A DNA stretch of 64,000 nucleotides from Streptomyces sclerotialus (lineage in GTDB: Bacteria > Actinomycetota > Actinomycetes > Streptomycetales > Streptomycetaceae): the NCBI RefSeq assembly GCF_040907265.1, contig NZ_JBFOHP010000002.1:3186501-3250500 (forward strand), given 5' to 3'. The position numbers were made by a program, and so were the translations under genes. Of the stretch, positions 1-8,541 are shown piece after piece. The notes below the pieces were generated by a model that saw nothing but the letters and a program-made list of their open reading frames with translations, ran no database searches and had not been told where the DNA came from. Positions within the stretch are counted from its first letter, which is position 1. The number at the start of each line of letters is the position of its first letter.

Positions 1-855
1 CACCGAGACCGCGAGCTGCCCCTCGGCGGTGAAGATCCGCCCCTTGCCCAGGCCCCGGCCGCCCTGCGCGGTCGGTGACTCCTGGTCGTACAGCAGCCAC
101 TCGTCGGCCCGCACCGGCCGGTGGAACCACATCGCGTGGTCCAGGCTCGCGCCCACCACGTCGCCGACCGCCCAGCCGCCGCGCCCGTGGGCGAGCAGCA
201 CGGAGTCCAGCAGCGTCATGTCGGACACGTAGGTGACCAGGCAGATGTCGAGCAGCGGCCGGGGGATGCCGGTGTCGCCGTCGAGCTTGCCCTGGGTACG
301 GAACCAGACCTGCGACCGGGGCTCGCGGACCTCGCCGGCGGTGGCGAACGGCGGCGCGTCCACGTACCGCAGGTCCACCGCGGCCCTGGCCTCCAGCAGC
401 CGCTGGACCACGCCCTCGTCGACGAACCGGTCGGCGTACCCCGGCAGCATCTCGGCTGCGGTGGGCAGGGTGAGCGGGTCCGGCACGGCCGGCATCGGCT
501 CCTGGTGCTCCAGCCCCTCCTCGTGCCCGTGGAAGGACGCGGTGAGGTGGAAGATCTGCTGGCCGTGCTGGACGGCGACGACCCGGCGGGTGGTGAAGGA
601 CCGGCCGTCGCGGATGCGGTCGACGGTGTAGACGATGGGCGCGCCGGGGTCCCCGGGGCGCAGGAAGTACGCGTGCAGGGAGTGCGGCGGGCGCTGGGCG
701 GGGACCGTACGGCCCGCCGCTACCAGGGCCTGCGCGGCGACCTGCCCGCCGAAGACCCGGGGGACGACGGCGGGACGGGACTGCCCGCGGTAGATGTCCT
801 CCTCGATCTGCTCCAGGGTGAGCAGGTCGAGGAGGGCTGCCAGTGCGTCGTTCAC
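1..855 (-). CDS. tesB: Acyl-CoA thioesterase II (TesB family), 3' end outside window
   Basis: The reverse strand from a GTG at 855 encodes a TesB-type double-hotdog thioesterase, which hydrolyses acyl-CoA to free acid and CoA. The N-terminus reads VNDALAALLDLLTLEQIEED, typical of the family, followed by DIYRGQS, VFGGQVAAQAL and the HSLHAYFLRPGDP segment. A second hotdog half follows with MTLLDSVLLAHG and SLDHAMWFHRP. About 285 residues are visible; the family is usually near 290, so only a few C-terminal residues are missing at the window edge. It lies 19 bp downstream of the acyl-CoA dehydrogenase on the same strand, so the two probably form one transcript for fatty or branched acyl-CoA turnover. 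The in vivo substrate cannot be told from sequence. Confidence 0.9.
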   Translation of the reverse strand, partial: MNDALAALLDLLTLEQIEEDIYRGQSRPAVVPRVFGGQVAAQALVAAGRTVPAQRPPHSLHAYFLRPGDPGAPIVYTVDRIRDGRSFTTRRVVAVQHGQQIFHLTASFHGHEEGLEHQEPMPAVPDPLTLPTAAEMLPGYADRFVDEGVVQRLLEARAAVDLRYVDAPPFATAGEVREPRSQVWFRTQGKLDGDTGIPRPLLDICLVTYVSDMTLLDSVLLAHGRGGWAVGDVVGASLDHAMWFHRPVRADEWLLYDQESPTAQGGRGLGKGRIFTAEGQLAVSV

Positions 856-874
856 GGACGTCAGCCTAGAAGGA

Positions 875-2032
875 TCAGAGGCCCATCGACTTGGCGATGA
901 TCGACTTCATGACCTCGTTGGTGCCGCCGTAGATGCGGTTGACGCGGTTGTCGGCGTACAGGCGGGCGATCGGGTACTCGTTCATGTAGCCGTAGCCGCC
1001 GTGCAGCTGGAGGCAGCGGTCGATGACGCGGTGCGCGACCTCGGTGCAGAAGAGCTTGGCGGAGGCGGCCTCGGCGGCGGTCAGCTCGCCGGCGTCCAGG
1101 GCCTCCAGGGCGCGGTCGGCGACGGCCTCGGCGGCGTCCACCTCGGCCTGGCAGGCGGCCAGCTCGAACTTGGTGTTCTGGAAGGACGCGACGGTCTTGC
1201 CGAAGACGGTGCGGTCCTGCACGTACTGCTGGGCGAACCGGACCGCGGCCTTGGCCTGCGCGTACGCGCCGTAGGCGATGCCCCAGCGCTCGGACGGCAG
1301 GTTCTGGCCGAGGTAGGAGAAGCCCTTGTTCTCCTCGCCGAGCAGGTCCTCGGCCGGCACCTTCACGTCGACGAACGCCAGCTCGGCGGTGTCGGAGGTG
1401 CGCAGGCCCAGCTTGTCCAGCTTGCGGCCGACGGAGTAGCCCTCGGACGTGGTGTCGACGGCGAAGAGGGAGATGCCGAAGCGGCGGTCGTCCTCCTTCG
1501 GCGGGGAGGTACGGGCGCAGACGATCACGCGGTCGGCGTGCACGCCGCCGGTGATGAAGGTCTTGGCGCCGTTGAGGACGTAATGCGTGCCGTCCTCGGA
1601 GAGCTTGGCGGTGGTCTTCATGCCCGCGAGGTCGGAGCCGGTGCCCGGCTCGGTCATGGCGAGGGCCCACATCTCCTCGGCGGAGACGAACTTCGGGAGG
1701 TAGCGCTTCTTCTGCTCGTCGGTGGCGAGCATCTTGATGTACGGCAGGGCGAGCAGCACGTGCACGCCGGAGCCGCCGAAGGTGACGCCGGCGCGGGCGG
1801 TCTCCTCGTACTGGACGGCCTCGAACTTGTGCGAGTCGATGCCGGCGCCGCCGAACTCCTCGGGCACGTTGATGCCGAAGAGGCCCAGCTCGGCGAGCTT
1901 GTAATAGAACTCGCGCGGCACCTGGCCGGCCTGGAACCACTCGTCGTAGACGGGGACGACCTCGGCCTCGATGAAGGCGCGGATGGTGTCCCGGAACGCC
2001 TCGTGGTCCTCGTTGAATACCGTCCGCTTCAC
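875..2032 (-). CDS. Acyl-CoA dehydrogenase
   Basis: A 385-residue FAD-dependent acyl-CoA dehydrogenase that introduces the alpha-beta double bond into an acyl-CoA and passes electrons to ETF. The N-terminal helical domain (FRDTIRAFIEAEVVP) is followed by the flavin-binding signature WALAMTEPGTGSDLAGMKTTA around residues 120-140, and by the C-terminal QLHGGYGYMNEYPIARLYAD block, which normally precedes the catalytic base region. Length is normal for the family. The start is ATG at 2032. It is divergent from nothing; the TetR gene lies 107 bp upstream on the same strand. Context with a thioesterase and the leucine-degradation operon suggests branched-chain or medium-chain substrates, but this is inference. 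A second dehydrogenase sits at 7378-8538. Confidence 0.93.
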   Translation of the reverse strand: MKRTVFNEDHEAFRDTIRAFIEAEVVPVYDEWFQAGQVPREFYYKLAELGLFGINVPEEFGGAGIDSHKFEAVQYEETARAGVTFGGSGVHVLLALPYIKMLATDEQKKRYLPKFVSAEEMWALAMTEPGTGSDLAGMKTTAKLSEDGTHYVLNGAKTFITGGVHADRVIVCARTSPPKEDDRRFGISLFAVDTTSEGYSVGRKLDKLGLRTSDTAELAFVDVKVPAEDLLGEENKGFSYLGQNLPSERWGIAYGAYAQAKAAVRFAQQYVQDRTVFGKTVASFQNTKFELAACQAEVDAAEAVADRALEALDAGELTAAEAASAKLFCTEVAHRVIDRCLQLHGGYGYMNEYPIARLYADNRVNRIYGGTNEVMKSIIAKSMGL

Positions 2033-2139
2033 AGCTGCCTCCTGGACAATCCCGACTCACTACGCTGGCTAAGCGCTTGCTCAGCGAAAGCTACCGGGCG
2101 GTCACCTCGACTGTCCAGGGTTCAAGGAAGCGAGCCCGA

Positions 2140-2757
2140 TCACCCCACCGCACTGCGGTCCGGATCGGCGGCCGCCGCGAACGCGCCCAGCGCCAGCCGC
2201 TTGAGCAGCGTCTCGGTGGCCGTACGGGGCGGCAGACTGGCCCGCGGGCTCAGATGCGGCGTGGAGTTCAGCAGGCCGAAGACGGCGTGCACCGCGGCCC
2301 GCGCCTCGGCCTCCGTGCAGGCCGGGTAGACCTCGCGGACGACCTCCACCCACAGCTCGACGTACTGCCGCTGGAGCTGGCGCACCCGTTTGCGGTCCGC
2401 CTCGCGCAGCCGGTCCAGCTCCCGGTCGTGGACGGTGATCAGCGGGCGGTCGTCCAGCGCGAAGTCGATGTGCCCCTCGATCAGGGCGTGCAGCACCTCC
2501 TCGGCGCTCTCGCCGCCGTCGGCGACCCGCAGCCGCCCACCGTCCAGCAGCCGCTCACTGATGCCGACCAGCAGCTCGGCGAGCATCGCGTCCTTGCCCG
2601 CGAAGTGGCGGTAGAGGCCGGGACCGGAGATCCCGACCGCGGCTCCTATCTCGTCGACGCCGACGCCGTGGAAGCCGCGCTCGGCGAAGAGCCGGGCGGC
2701 CTCTTTGAGGATCTGCTCGCGACGGCTGACGGGGGCGGGGGCCTTCGTGCTGCTCAT
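2140..2757 (-). CDS. TetR-family repressor of the acyl-CoA/leucine catabolic operon
   Basis: A 205-residue TetR-type regulator. The N-terminal HTH spans about residues 10-60 (SRREQILKEAARLFAERGF, VDEIGAAVGISGPGLYRHFA), followed by a ligand-binding domain. It is transcribed away from the carboxylase operon that starts at 2843, and the 85-bp gap contains a perfect long inverted repeat, so autorepression together with control of the operon is likely. Family knowledge suggests an acyl-CoA or branched-chain intermediate as effector; the sequence does not identify it. ATG at 2757 is supported by alignment of the HTH at the usual distance from the start. Confidence 0.9.
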   Translation of the reverse strand: MSSTKAPAPVSRREQILKEAARLFAERGFHGVGVDEIGAAVGISGPGLYRHFAGKDAMLAELLVGISERLLDGGRLRVADGGESAEEVLHALIEGHIDFALDDRPLITVHDRELDRLREADRKRVRQLQRQYVELWVEVVREVYPACTEAEARAAVHAVFGLLNSTPHLSPRASLPPRTATETLLKRLALGAFAAAADPDRSAVG

Positions 2758-2779
2758 GGCTCCAATTGTAGACAGGCGG

Positions 2780-2825
2780 GTTAGTGGTCGTTAACCTGAA
2801 GGGAATCGTGTTAACGACCACTAAC
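2780..2825. promoter_or_regulatory. Perfect inverted repeat, likely TetR operator
   Basis: GTTAGTGGTCGTTAAC at 2780-2795 and its exact reverse complement at 2810-2825 are separated by 14 bp. Each 16-bp arm is itself a partial palindrome (GTTA...TAAC), so the site could hold two TetR dimers. It lies between the divergent repressor gene and the carboxyltransferase gene and ends 17 bp before the latter's ATG, so bound repressor would cover a promoter or the transcription start. Confidence 0.75.
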
Positions 2826-2842
2826 AAGGGGCGGGTACGACG

Positions 2843-4459
2843 ATGGAGCAGGCTCCGGTACTGGGGACGGCCGCTGATCCCGCGGCCGGCTCCTGGCGGG
2901 CCAACGAGGCCGCACACCGCGCGCTCGTGGAGCAGCTGCGCGCGAAGCTCGCCGCGGCCCGGCTGGGCGGCGGCGAGAAGGCCAGGGCGCGGCACACCGC
3001 GCGCGGCAAGCTGCTCCCCCGGGACCGGGTGGACACCCTGCTGGACCCGGGCTCGCCCTTCCTGGAGCTGGCCCCGCTGGCGGCGGACGGGATGTACGAC
3101 GGGGCCGCCCCGGCGGCCGGCGTGATCGCCGGGATCGGCCGGGTATCGGGCCGCGAGGTGGTGATCGTCGCGAACGACGCCACGGTCAAGGGCGGCACGT
3201 ACTACCCGATGACCGTGAAGAAGCACCTCCGCGCCCAGGAGGTCGCCCTGGAGAACCGCCTCCCCTGCGTCTACCTGGTGGACTCCGGCGGCGCCTTCCT
3301 CCCGATGCAGGACGAGGTCTTCCCCGACCGCGAGCACTTCGGGCGGATCTTCTACAACCAGGCCCGGATGTCGGGGGCCGGCATCCCGCAGATCGCGGCC
3401 GTCCTCGGCTCCTGCACGGCCGGTGGTGCCTACGTACCGGCCATGAGCGACGAAGCGGTGATCGTCCGCAACCAGGGCACGATCTTCCTCGGCGGCCCGC
3501 CGCTGGTGAAGGCCGCGACCGGCGAGGTCGTCACGGCCGAGGAGCTGGGCGGCGGCGAGGTGCACAGCCGTACCTCGGGCGTGACCGACCACCTCGCCGA
3601 GGACGACGCGCACGCCCTGCGGATCGTCCGCACGATCGTCGGAACGCTCGGCGAGCGCGCGCCGCTCCCCTGGACCGTACGGAGGGTGGAGGAGCCCAAG
3701 GCGGACCCGGCCGGGCTCTACGGCATGGTCCCCACCGACTCCCGCACCCCCTACGACGTCCGCGAGGTCATCGCCCGCATCGTCGACGGCTCCCGCTTCG
3801 CGGAGTTCAAGTCCGAGTACGGCCAGACGCTGGTCACCGGCTTCGCGCACCTGCACGGCCACCCGGTCGGCATCGTCGCCAACAACGGCATCCTCTTCTC
3901 CGAGTCGGCCCAGAAGGGCGCGCACTTCATCGAGCTGTGCGACCAGCGCGGCATCCCGCTGGTCTTCCTCCAGAACATCTCCGGCTTCATGGTCGGCAAG
4001 GACTACGAAGCGGGCGGCATCGCCAAGCACGGCGCCAAGATGGTCACGGCGGTGGCCTGCACGCGGGTGCCGAAGCTGACGGTCGTCATCGGCGGTTCGT
4101 ACGGCGCGGGGAACTACTCCATGTGCGGCCGGGCGTACTCCCCCCGCTTCCTGTGGATGTGGCCGAACGCCAAGATCTCCGTCATGGGCGGCGAGCAGGC
4201 CGCCTCGGTCCTGGCGACCGTCAAGCGCGACCAGCTGGAGGCGCGCGGCGAGGAGTGGCCCGCCGAGGCGGAGGACGCCTTCAAGGCCCCGATCCGCGAG
4301 CAGTACGAGACCCAGGGCAACGCCTACTACGCGACGGCGCGGCTGTGGGACGACGGCGTGATCGACCCGATGGACACCCGGCAGGTGCTCGGCCTGGCCC
4401 TCACCGCCTGCGCCAACGCCCCGCTGACCGACCCCGCCTTCGGCGTCTTCCGGATGTGA
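2843..4459 (+). CDS. liuB: Acyl-CoA carboxylase beta (carboxyltransferase) subunit, methylcrotonyl-CoA type
   Basis: A 538-residue carboxyltransferase that moves CO2 from carboxybiotin to an acyl-CoA. The crotonase-fold halves are clear: [22 protein letters not shown] matches methylcrotonyl-CoA carboxylase beta subunits, as do [28 protein letters not shown] in the N-terminal half and the [26 protein letters not shown] and [22 protein letters not shown] blocks in the C-terminal half. The subunit is encoded just before its biotin-carboxylase partner (11 bp gap) and before HMG-CoA lyase, which makes methylcrotonyl-CoA in leucine breakdown the best substrate guess. The start at 2843 is an ATG shortly after the putative operator and follows a GGGGCGGG stretch rather than a strong Shine-Dalgarno. 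Confidence 0.92.
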   Translation: MEQAPVLGTAADPAAGSWRANEAAHRALVEQLRAKLAAARLGGGEKARARHTARGKLLPRDRVDTLLDPGSPFLELAPLAADGMYDGAAPAAGVIAGIGRVSGREVVIVANDATVKGGTYYPMTVKKHLRAQEVALENRLPCVYLVDSGGAFLPMQDEVFPDREHFGRIFYNQARMSGAGIPQIAAVLGSCTAGGAYVPAMSDEAVIVRNQGTIFLGGPPLVKAATGEVVTAEELGGGEVHSRTSGVTDHLAEDDAHALRIVRTIVGTLGERAPLPWTVRRVEEPKADPAGLYGMVPTDSRTPYDVREVIARIVDGSRFAEFKSEYGQTLVTGFAHLHGHPVGIVANNGILFSESAQKGAHFIELCDQRGIPLVFLQNISGFMVGKDYEAGGIAKHGAKMVTAVACTRVPKLTVVIGGSYGAGNYSMCGRAYSPRFLWMWPNAKISVMGGEQAASVLATVKRDQLEARGEEWPAEAEDAFKAPIREQYETQGNAYYATARLWDDGVIDPMDTRQVLGLALTACANAPLTDPAFGVFRM

Positions 4460-4470
4460 GGACCTCCACC

Positions 4471-6426
4471 ATGTTCAGCACAGTCCTGGTCGCCAACCGC
4501 GGCGAGATCGCGGTCCGCGTCATCCGCACCCTCCGCTCCCTGGGCATCCGCTCGGTCGCCGTCTTCAGCGACGCGGACGCCGAGGCCCGGCACGTCCGCG
4601 AGGCGGACACTGCCGTACGCATCGGTCCCCCGCCCGCGACCGAGAGCTACCTCTCCGTGGAGCGCCTCCTCGAAGCGGCGGCCCGCAGCGGCGCCGAGGC
4701 GATCCACCCCGGCTACGGCTTCCTCGCCGAGAACGCCGGGTTCGCCCGCGCGGTCACGGCAGCGGGCCTGGTCTTCATCGGCCCGTCCGCCGACGCCATC
4801 GAGCTGATGGGCGACAAGATCCGCGCGAAGGAGACGGTGCGGACCGCGGGCGTGCCCGTCGTACCGGGCTCCTCGGGCAGCGGCCTGAGCGACGACGAAC
4901 TGTCCGCCGCCGCCCGGGAGATCGGCATGCCGGTGCTGCTGAAGCCGTCGGCGGGCGGCGGCGGCAAGGGCATGCGTCTGGTCCGCGACGAGGCGCTGCT
5001 CGCGGATGAGATCGCGGCGGCCCGGCGCGAGGCCCGCGGCTCCTTCGGGGACGACACCCTGCTGGTGGAGCGCTGGGTGGACCGCCCCCGGCACATCGAG
5101 ATCCAGGTGCTCGCCGACGGCCACGGCAACGTCGTCCACCTCGGGGAGCGCGAGTGCTCCCTCCAGCGCCGCCACCAGAAGATCATCGAGGAGGCGCCGA
5201 GCGTCCTGCTGGACGAGGCGACCCGGGCGTCGATGGGCGCCGCGGCCGTCGAGGCGGCCCGCTCGTGCGGCTACGTGGGCGCGGGCACCGTCGAGTTCAT
5301 CGTCCCCGGCGACGATCCGTCCTCGTACTACTTCATGGAGATGAACACCCGCCTCCAGGTCGAGCACCCGGTCACCGAGCTGGTCACCGGCCTGGACCTG
5401 GTCGAGTGGCAGCTGCGGGTCGCCGCGGGCGCGGAACTGCCCTACGCCCAGGACGACATCGCCCTCACCGGACACGCGATCGAGGCCCGGATCTGCGCCG
5501 AGACCGTATCCATCAAAGAGGGGGCGCGCGGCTTCCTGCCCTCCGGCGGCACGGTCCTGGCGCTGCACGAGCCGCAGGGCGACGGGGTACGGACCGACTC
5601 CGGGCTCTCGGAGGGCGCGGAGGTCGGCTCGCTGTACGACCCGATGCTGTCCAAGGTCATCGCGTACGGCCCGGACCGCGCGACCGCGCTCCGCAAGCTG
5701 CGGGCCGCGCTCGCCGGCACGGTCATCCTCGGCGTGCCCACCAACACCGGCTTCCTGCGCAGGCTGCTGGCCCACCCGGCCGTCGCGGCCGGGGAGCTGG
5801 ACACCGGGCTGGTGGAGCGCGAGGCGGACGGCCTGGTGAGCCAGGACGTGCCGGAGGAGGTGTACGCGGCCGGCGCCGCGGTGCGCGCGGCGGCGCTGGA
5901 GCCGTCGGGCGAGGGCTGGACCGACCCGTTCTCCGTGCCGAGCGGCTGGCGGCTGGGCGGCGAGCCGGCCCCGCCCGCCTTCTGGCTGCGGGTGCCGGGC
6001 CAGGAGCCGGTACGCGTCTCGGGCAGCGGCCAGGTCACCGCTGACCGGGTGACCGTCACCGTCGACGGCGTACGCCACACCTTCGTACGGGCCGGGGACT
6101 GGCTCGGCCGGGACGGCGACGCCTGGCACGTCCAGGACCACGACCCGGTGGCGGCCACGCTCGGCGGCGCGGCCGGGGCGTACGGCGCCGACTCCCTCAC
6201 CGCCCCGATGCCCGGCACGGTCACGGTGGTCAAGGCCGCGGTCGGCGACCACGTCACCGCGGGGCAGGGCCTGCTGGTGGTGGAGGCGATGAAGATGGAG
6301 CACGTCATCTCCGCGCCGCACGCCGGCACCGTCGCCGAACTCGACGTGACGCCGGGCAGCACGGTCGCCATGGACCAGGTGCTGGCCGTGATCACCCCCG
6401 ACGAGCCGGAGGACGACCAGCGATGA
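4471..6426 (+). CDS. liuD: Acyl-CoA carboxylase alpha subunit (biotin carboxylase plus BCCP)
   Basis: A 651-residue fusion of biotin carboxylase and biotin carrier domains. It starts [20 protein letters not shown], has the ATP-grasp region with the glycine-rich [12 protein letters not shown] loop near residue 160, the [16 protein letters not shown] catalytic block near residue 290, and a C-terminal biotinyl domain with VEAMKMEH, where the lysine carries biotin. It carboxylates its own biotin with bicarbonate and ATP and hands CO2 to the neighbouring beta subunit. The ATG at 4471 follows GAGGACC. Its stop overlaps the start of the lyase gene as ATGA, indicating translational coupling. Length fits methylcrotonyl/geranyl-type alpha subunits. 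Confidence 0.93.
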   Translation: MFSTVLVANRGEIAVRVIRTLRSLGIRSVAVFSDADAEARHVREADTAVRIGPPPATESYLSVERLLEAAARSGAEAIHPGYGFLAENAGFARAVTAAGLVFIGPSADAIELMGDKIRAKETVRTAGVPVVPGSSGSGLSDDELSAAAREIGMPVLLKPSAGGGGKGMRLVRDEALLADEIAAARREARGSFGDDTLLVERWVDRPRHIEIQVLADGHGNVVHLGERECSLQRRHQKIIEEAPSVLLDEATRASMGAAAVEAARSCGYVGAGTVEFIVPGDDPSSYYFMEMNTRLQVEHPVTELVTGLDLVEWQLRVAAGAELPYAQDDIALTGHAIEARICAETVSIKEGARGFLPSGGTVLALHEPQGDGVRTDSGLSEGAEVGSLYDPMLSKVIAYGPDRATALRKLRAALAGTVILGVPTNTGFLRRLLAHPAVAAGELDTGLVEREADGLVSQDVPEEVYAAGAAVRAAALEPSGEGWTDPFSVPSGWRLGGEPAPPAFWLRVPGQEPVRVSGSGQVTADRVTVTVDGVRHTFVRAGDWLGRDGDAWHVQDHDPVAATLGGAAGAYGADSLTAPMPGTVTVVKAAVGDHVTAGQGLLVVEAMKMEHVISAPHAGTVAELDVTPGSTVAMDQVLAVITPDEPEDDQR

Positions 6427-7373
6427 CACCGGGACTGCCCATGTCCGTACCGGTCCACGGGCTGCCCGCCCGGGTCCGCATCCACGAGGTCGGCGCGCGG
6501 GACGGGCTGCAGAACGAGCAGGCCGTGGTCCCGACCGAGGTCAAGGCGGAGTTCATCCGCCGCCTCGCGGACGCGGGCCTGGACACCATCGAGGCGACCA
6601 GCTTCGTGCACCCCGAGTGGGTGCCCCAACTGGCCGACGCGGAGCGGCTGTTCCCGATGGTGAGCGAGCTCGACGCGCGGCTCCCGGTCCTCGTGCCGAA
6701 CGAACGCGGCCTGGACCGGGCGCTGGCCCTGGGCGCGGACCGGATCGCGGTCTTCGGCAGCGCCACCGAGTCCTTCGCCAAGGCCAACCTCAACCGCACG
6801 GTGGACGCGGCGCTGGCGATGTTCGCACCGGTCGTCGCCCGCGCCAAGGAGGCGGGCGCGCATGTACGCGGCTACCTCTCCATGTGCTTCGGCGACCCCT
6901 GGGAGGGCCCGGTGCCGGTCCCCCAGGTCGTACGGGTCTGCCGGGCGCTGCTGGACCAGGGCTGCGACGAACTGAGCCTGGGCGACACCATCGGCGTCGC
7001 CACGCCCGGACACGTCACCGCCCTGCTCACCGCGCTGAACGAAGCGGGCGTCGGCACGGACGTGCTCGGTGTCCACTTCCACGACACCTACGGACAGGCG
7101 CTGGCCAACACCCTGGCCGCGCTGCAGCACGGCGTCACCACCGTCGACGCCTCGGCGGGCGGCCTGGGCGGCTGCCCGTACGCGAAGAGCGCCACCGGCA
7201 ACCTCGCCACGGAAGACCTGGTGTGGATGCTCCAGGGCCTCGGCATCGAGACCGGGGTCGACCTGGACCGGCTGACCGCCACCAGCGTGTGGATGGCGGA
7301 GCGGCTGGGCCGGCCGAGCCCGTCCCGCACGGTACGCGCCCTCTCCTCCTCCCTCGACTCCCACAAGGAGTGA
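6423..7373 (+). CDS. hmgL: Hydroxymethylglutaryl-CoA lyase
   Basis: A 316-residue TIM-barrel enzyme of the HMGL/DRE family that cleaves 3-hydroxy-3-methylglutaryl-CoA into acetoacetate and acetyl-CoA, the last step of leucine degradation. Visible signatures are [11 protein letters not shown] near residue 25 (catalytic Asp and metal ligands), [17 protein letters not shown], the [12 protein letters not shown] block, [12 protein letters not shown] with metal-binding His residues, and [20 protein letters not shown] containing the catalytic cysteine loop. The start overlaps the carboxylase stop by four bases; an internal ATG at residue 7 is an alternative start. Position between the carboxylase and isovaleryl-CoA dehydrogenase completes the pathway. 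Confidence 0.93.
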   Translation: MTPGLPMSVPVHGLPARVRIHEVGARDGLQNEQAVVPTEVKAEFIRRLADAGLDTIEATSFVHPEWVPQLADAERLFPMVSELDARLPVLVPNERGLDRALALGADRIAVFGSATESFAKANLNRTVDAALAMFAPVVARAKEAGAHVRGYLSMCFGDPWEGPVPVPQVVRVCRALLDQGCDELSLGDTIGVATPGHVTALLTALNEAGVGTDVLGVHFHDTYGQALANTLAALQHGVTTVDASAGGLGGCPYAKSATGNLATEDLVWMLQGLGIETGVDLDRLTATSVWMAERLGRPSPSRTVRALSSSLDSHKE

Positions 7374-7377
7374 CCCC

Positions 7378-8538
7378 ATGTCCCTGGACCACCGCCTCCC
7401 CTCGGAACTTACGGAACTGCGCACGACGGTCGAGGCGTTCGCCCACGACGTCGTCGCGCCGAAGATCGGCGAGTTCTACGAGAACCACCAGTTCCCTTAC
7501 GAGATCGTGCGCGAGATGGGCCGGATGGGCCTCTTCGGGCTGCCGTTCCCCGAGGAGTACGGCGGCATGGGCGGCGACTACCTCGCGCTCGGCATCGCCC
7601 TGGAGGAGCTGGCCCGGGTCGACTCCTCCGTGGCGATCACCCTGGAGGCAGGCGTCTCGCTCGGCGCCATGCCGCTGTACCACTTCGGCACGGAGGAGCA
7701 GAAGCGGACCTGGCTGCCGAAGCTCTGCTCGGGCGAGATGCTGGGCGCGTTCGGGCTGACCGAGCCGGAGGCCGGGTCCGACGCGGGCGGCACGAAGACC
7801 ACCGCCCGGCTCGACGCGGCGACCGACGAATGGGTGATCAACGGCAGCAAGTGCTTCATCACCAACTCGGGCACGGACATCACGGGGCTGGTCACCGTCA
7901 CGGCCGTCACCGGCCGCAGAGAGGACGGCAGGCCGCTGATCTCCGCGATCATCGTGCCGGCCGGCACCCCCGGCTTCACGGTCGCGGCCCCGTACTCCAA
8001 GGTCGGCTGGAACGCCTCCGACACCCGCGAGCTGTCCTTCTCCGACGTCCGCGTCCCGGCCGCCAACCTGCTGGGTGAGGAGGGCCGCGGCTACGCCCAG
8101 TTCCTGCGCATCCTGGACGAGGGCCGGATCGCGATCGCCGCGCTGGCCACCGGGCTCGCGCAGGGCTGTGTGGACGAGTCGCTGGCGTACGCGAAGGAAC
8201 GGAAGTCCTTCGGGCGCCCGATCGGGGAGAACCAGGCCATACAGTTCAAGATCGCCGACATGGAGATGCGCGCCCACACCTCCCGGCTGGCCTGGCGTGA
8301 CGCGGCCTCCCGCCTGGTCCACGGCGAGCGCTTCAAGAAGGAGGCCGCGCTGGCGAAGCTGTACTCCTCGGAGATCGCGGTCACCAACGCCCGCGAGGCC
8401 ACCCAGATCCACGGCGGCTACGGCTTCATGAACGAGTACCCGGTCGCCCGCATGTGGCGCGACTCCAAGATTCTGGAGATCGGCGAGGGGACGAGCGAGG
8501 TCCAGCGCATGCTGATCGCGCGGGAACTGGGGATGTGA
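7378..8538 (+). CDS. acdH: Acyl-CoA dehydrogenase AcdH (isovaleryl/branched-chain type)
   Basis: A 386-residue FAD enzyme, last gene of the leucine operon, starting five bases after the lyase stop with AAGGAG just upstream. Family blocks are FGLTEPEAGSDAGGTKTTARL (flavin/substrate loop), WNASDTRELSFSDVRVP, and the C-terminal QIHGGYGFMNEYPVARMWRDSKILEIGEGTSEVQRMLIAREL. The latter contains the glutamate and FAD-binding residues of isovaleryl/short-branched dehydrogenases. It is divergent in sequence from the dehydrogenase at 875-2032 and represents a different paralogue. From the operon it probably oxidises isovaleryl-CoA and perhaps other branched acyl-CoAs. The convergent hexosaminidase gene ends three bases downstream, leaving no room for a terminator. 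Confidence 0.93.
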   Translation: MSLDHRLPSELTELRTTVEAFAHDVVAPKIGEFYENHQFPYEIVREMGRMGLFGLPFPEEYGGMGGDYLALGIALEELARVDSSVAITLEAGVSLGAMPLYHFGTEEQKRTWLPKLCSGEMLGAFGLTEPEAGSDAGGTKTTARLDAATDEWVINGSKCFITNSGTDITGLVTVTAVTGRREDGRPLISAIIVPAGTPGFTVAAPYSKVGWNASDTRELSFSDVRVPAANLLGEEGRGYAQFLRILDEGRIAIAALATGLAQGCVDESLAYAKERKSFGRPIGENQAIQFKIADMEMRAHTSRLAWRDAASRLVHGERFKKEAALAKLYSSEIAVTNAREATQIHGGYGFMNEYPVARMWRDSKILEIGEGTSEVQRMLIARELGM

Positions 8539-8541
8539 CCG

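Noticed and set aside
4327..6429. Very long open frame on the minus strand opposite the biotin carboxylase
   Set aside because: It is the antisense shadow of a clearly conserved gene; low-complexity Gly/Ala/Arg/Asp composition, no family motif, and wrong third-position GC pattern.
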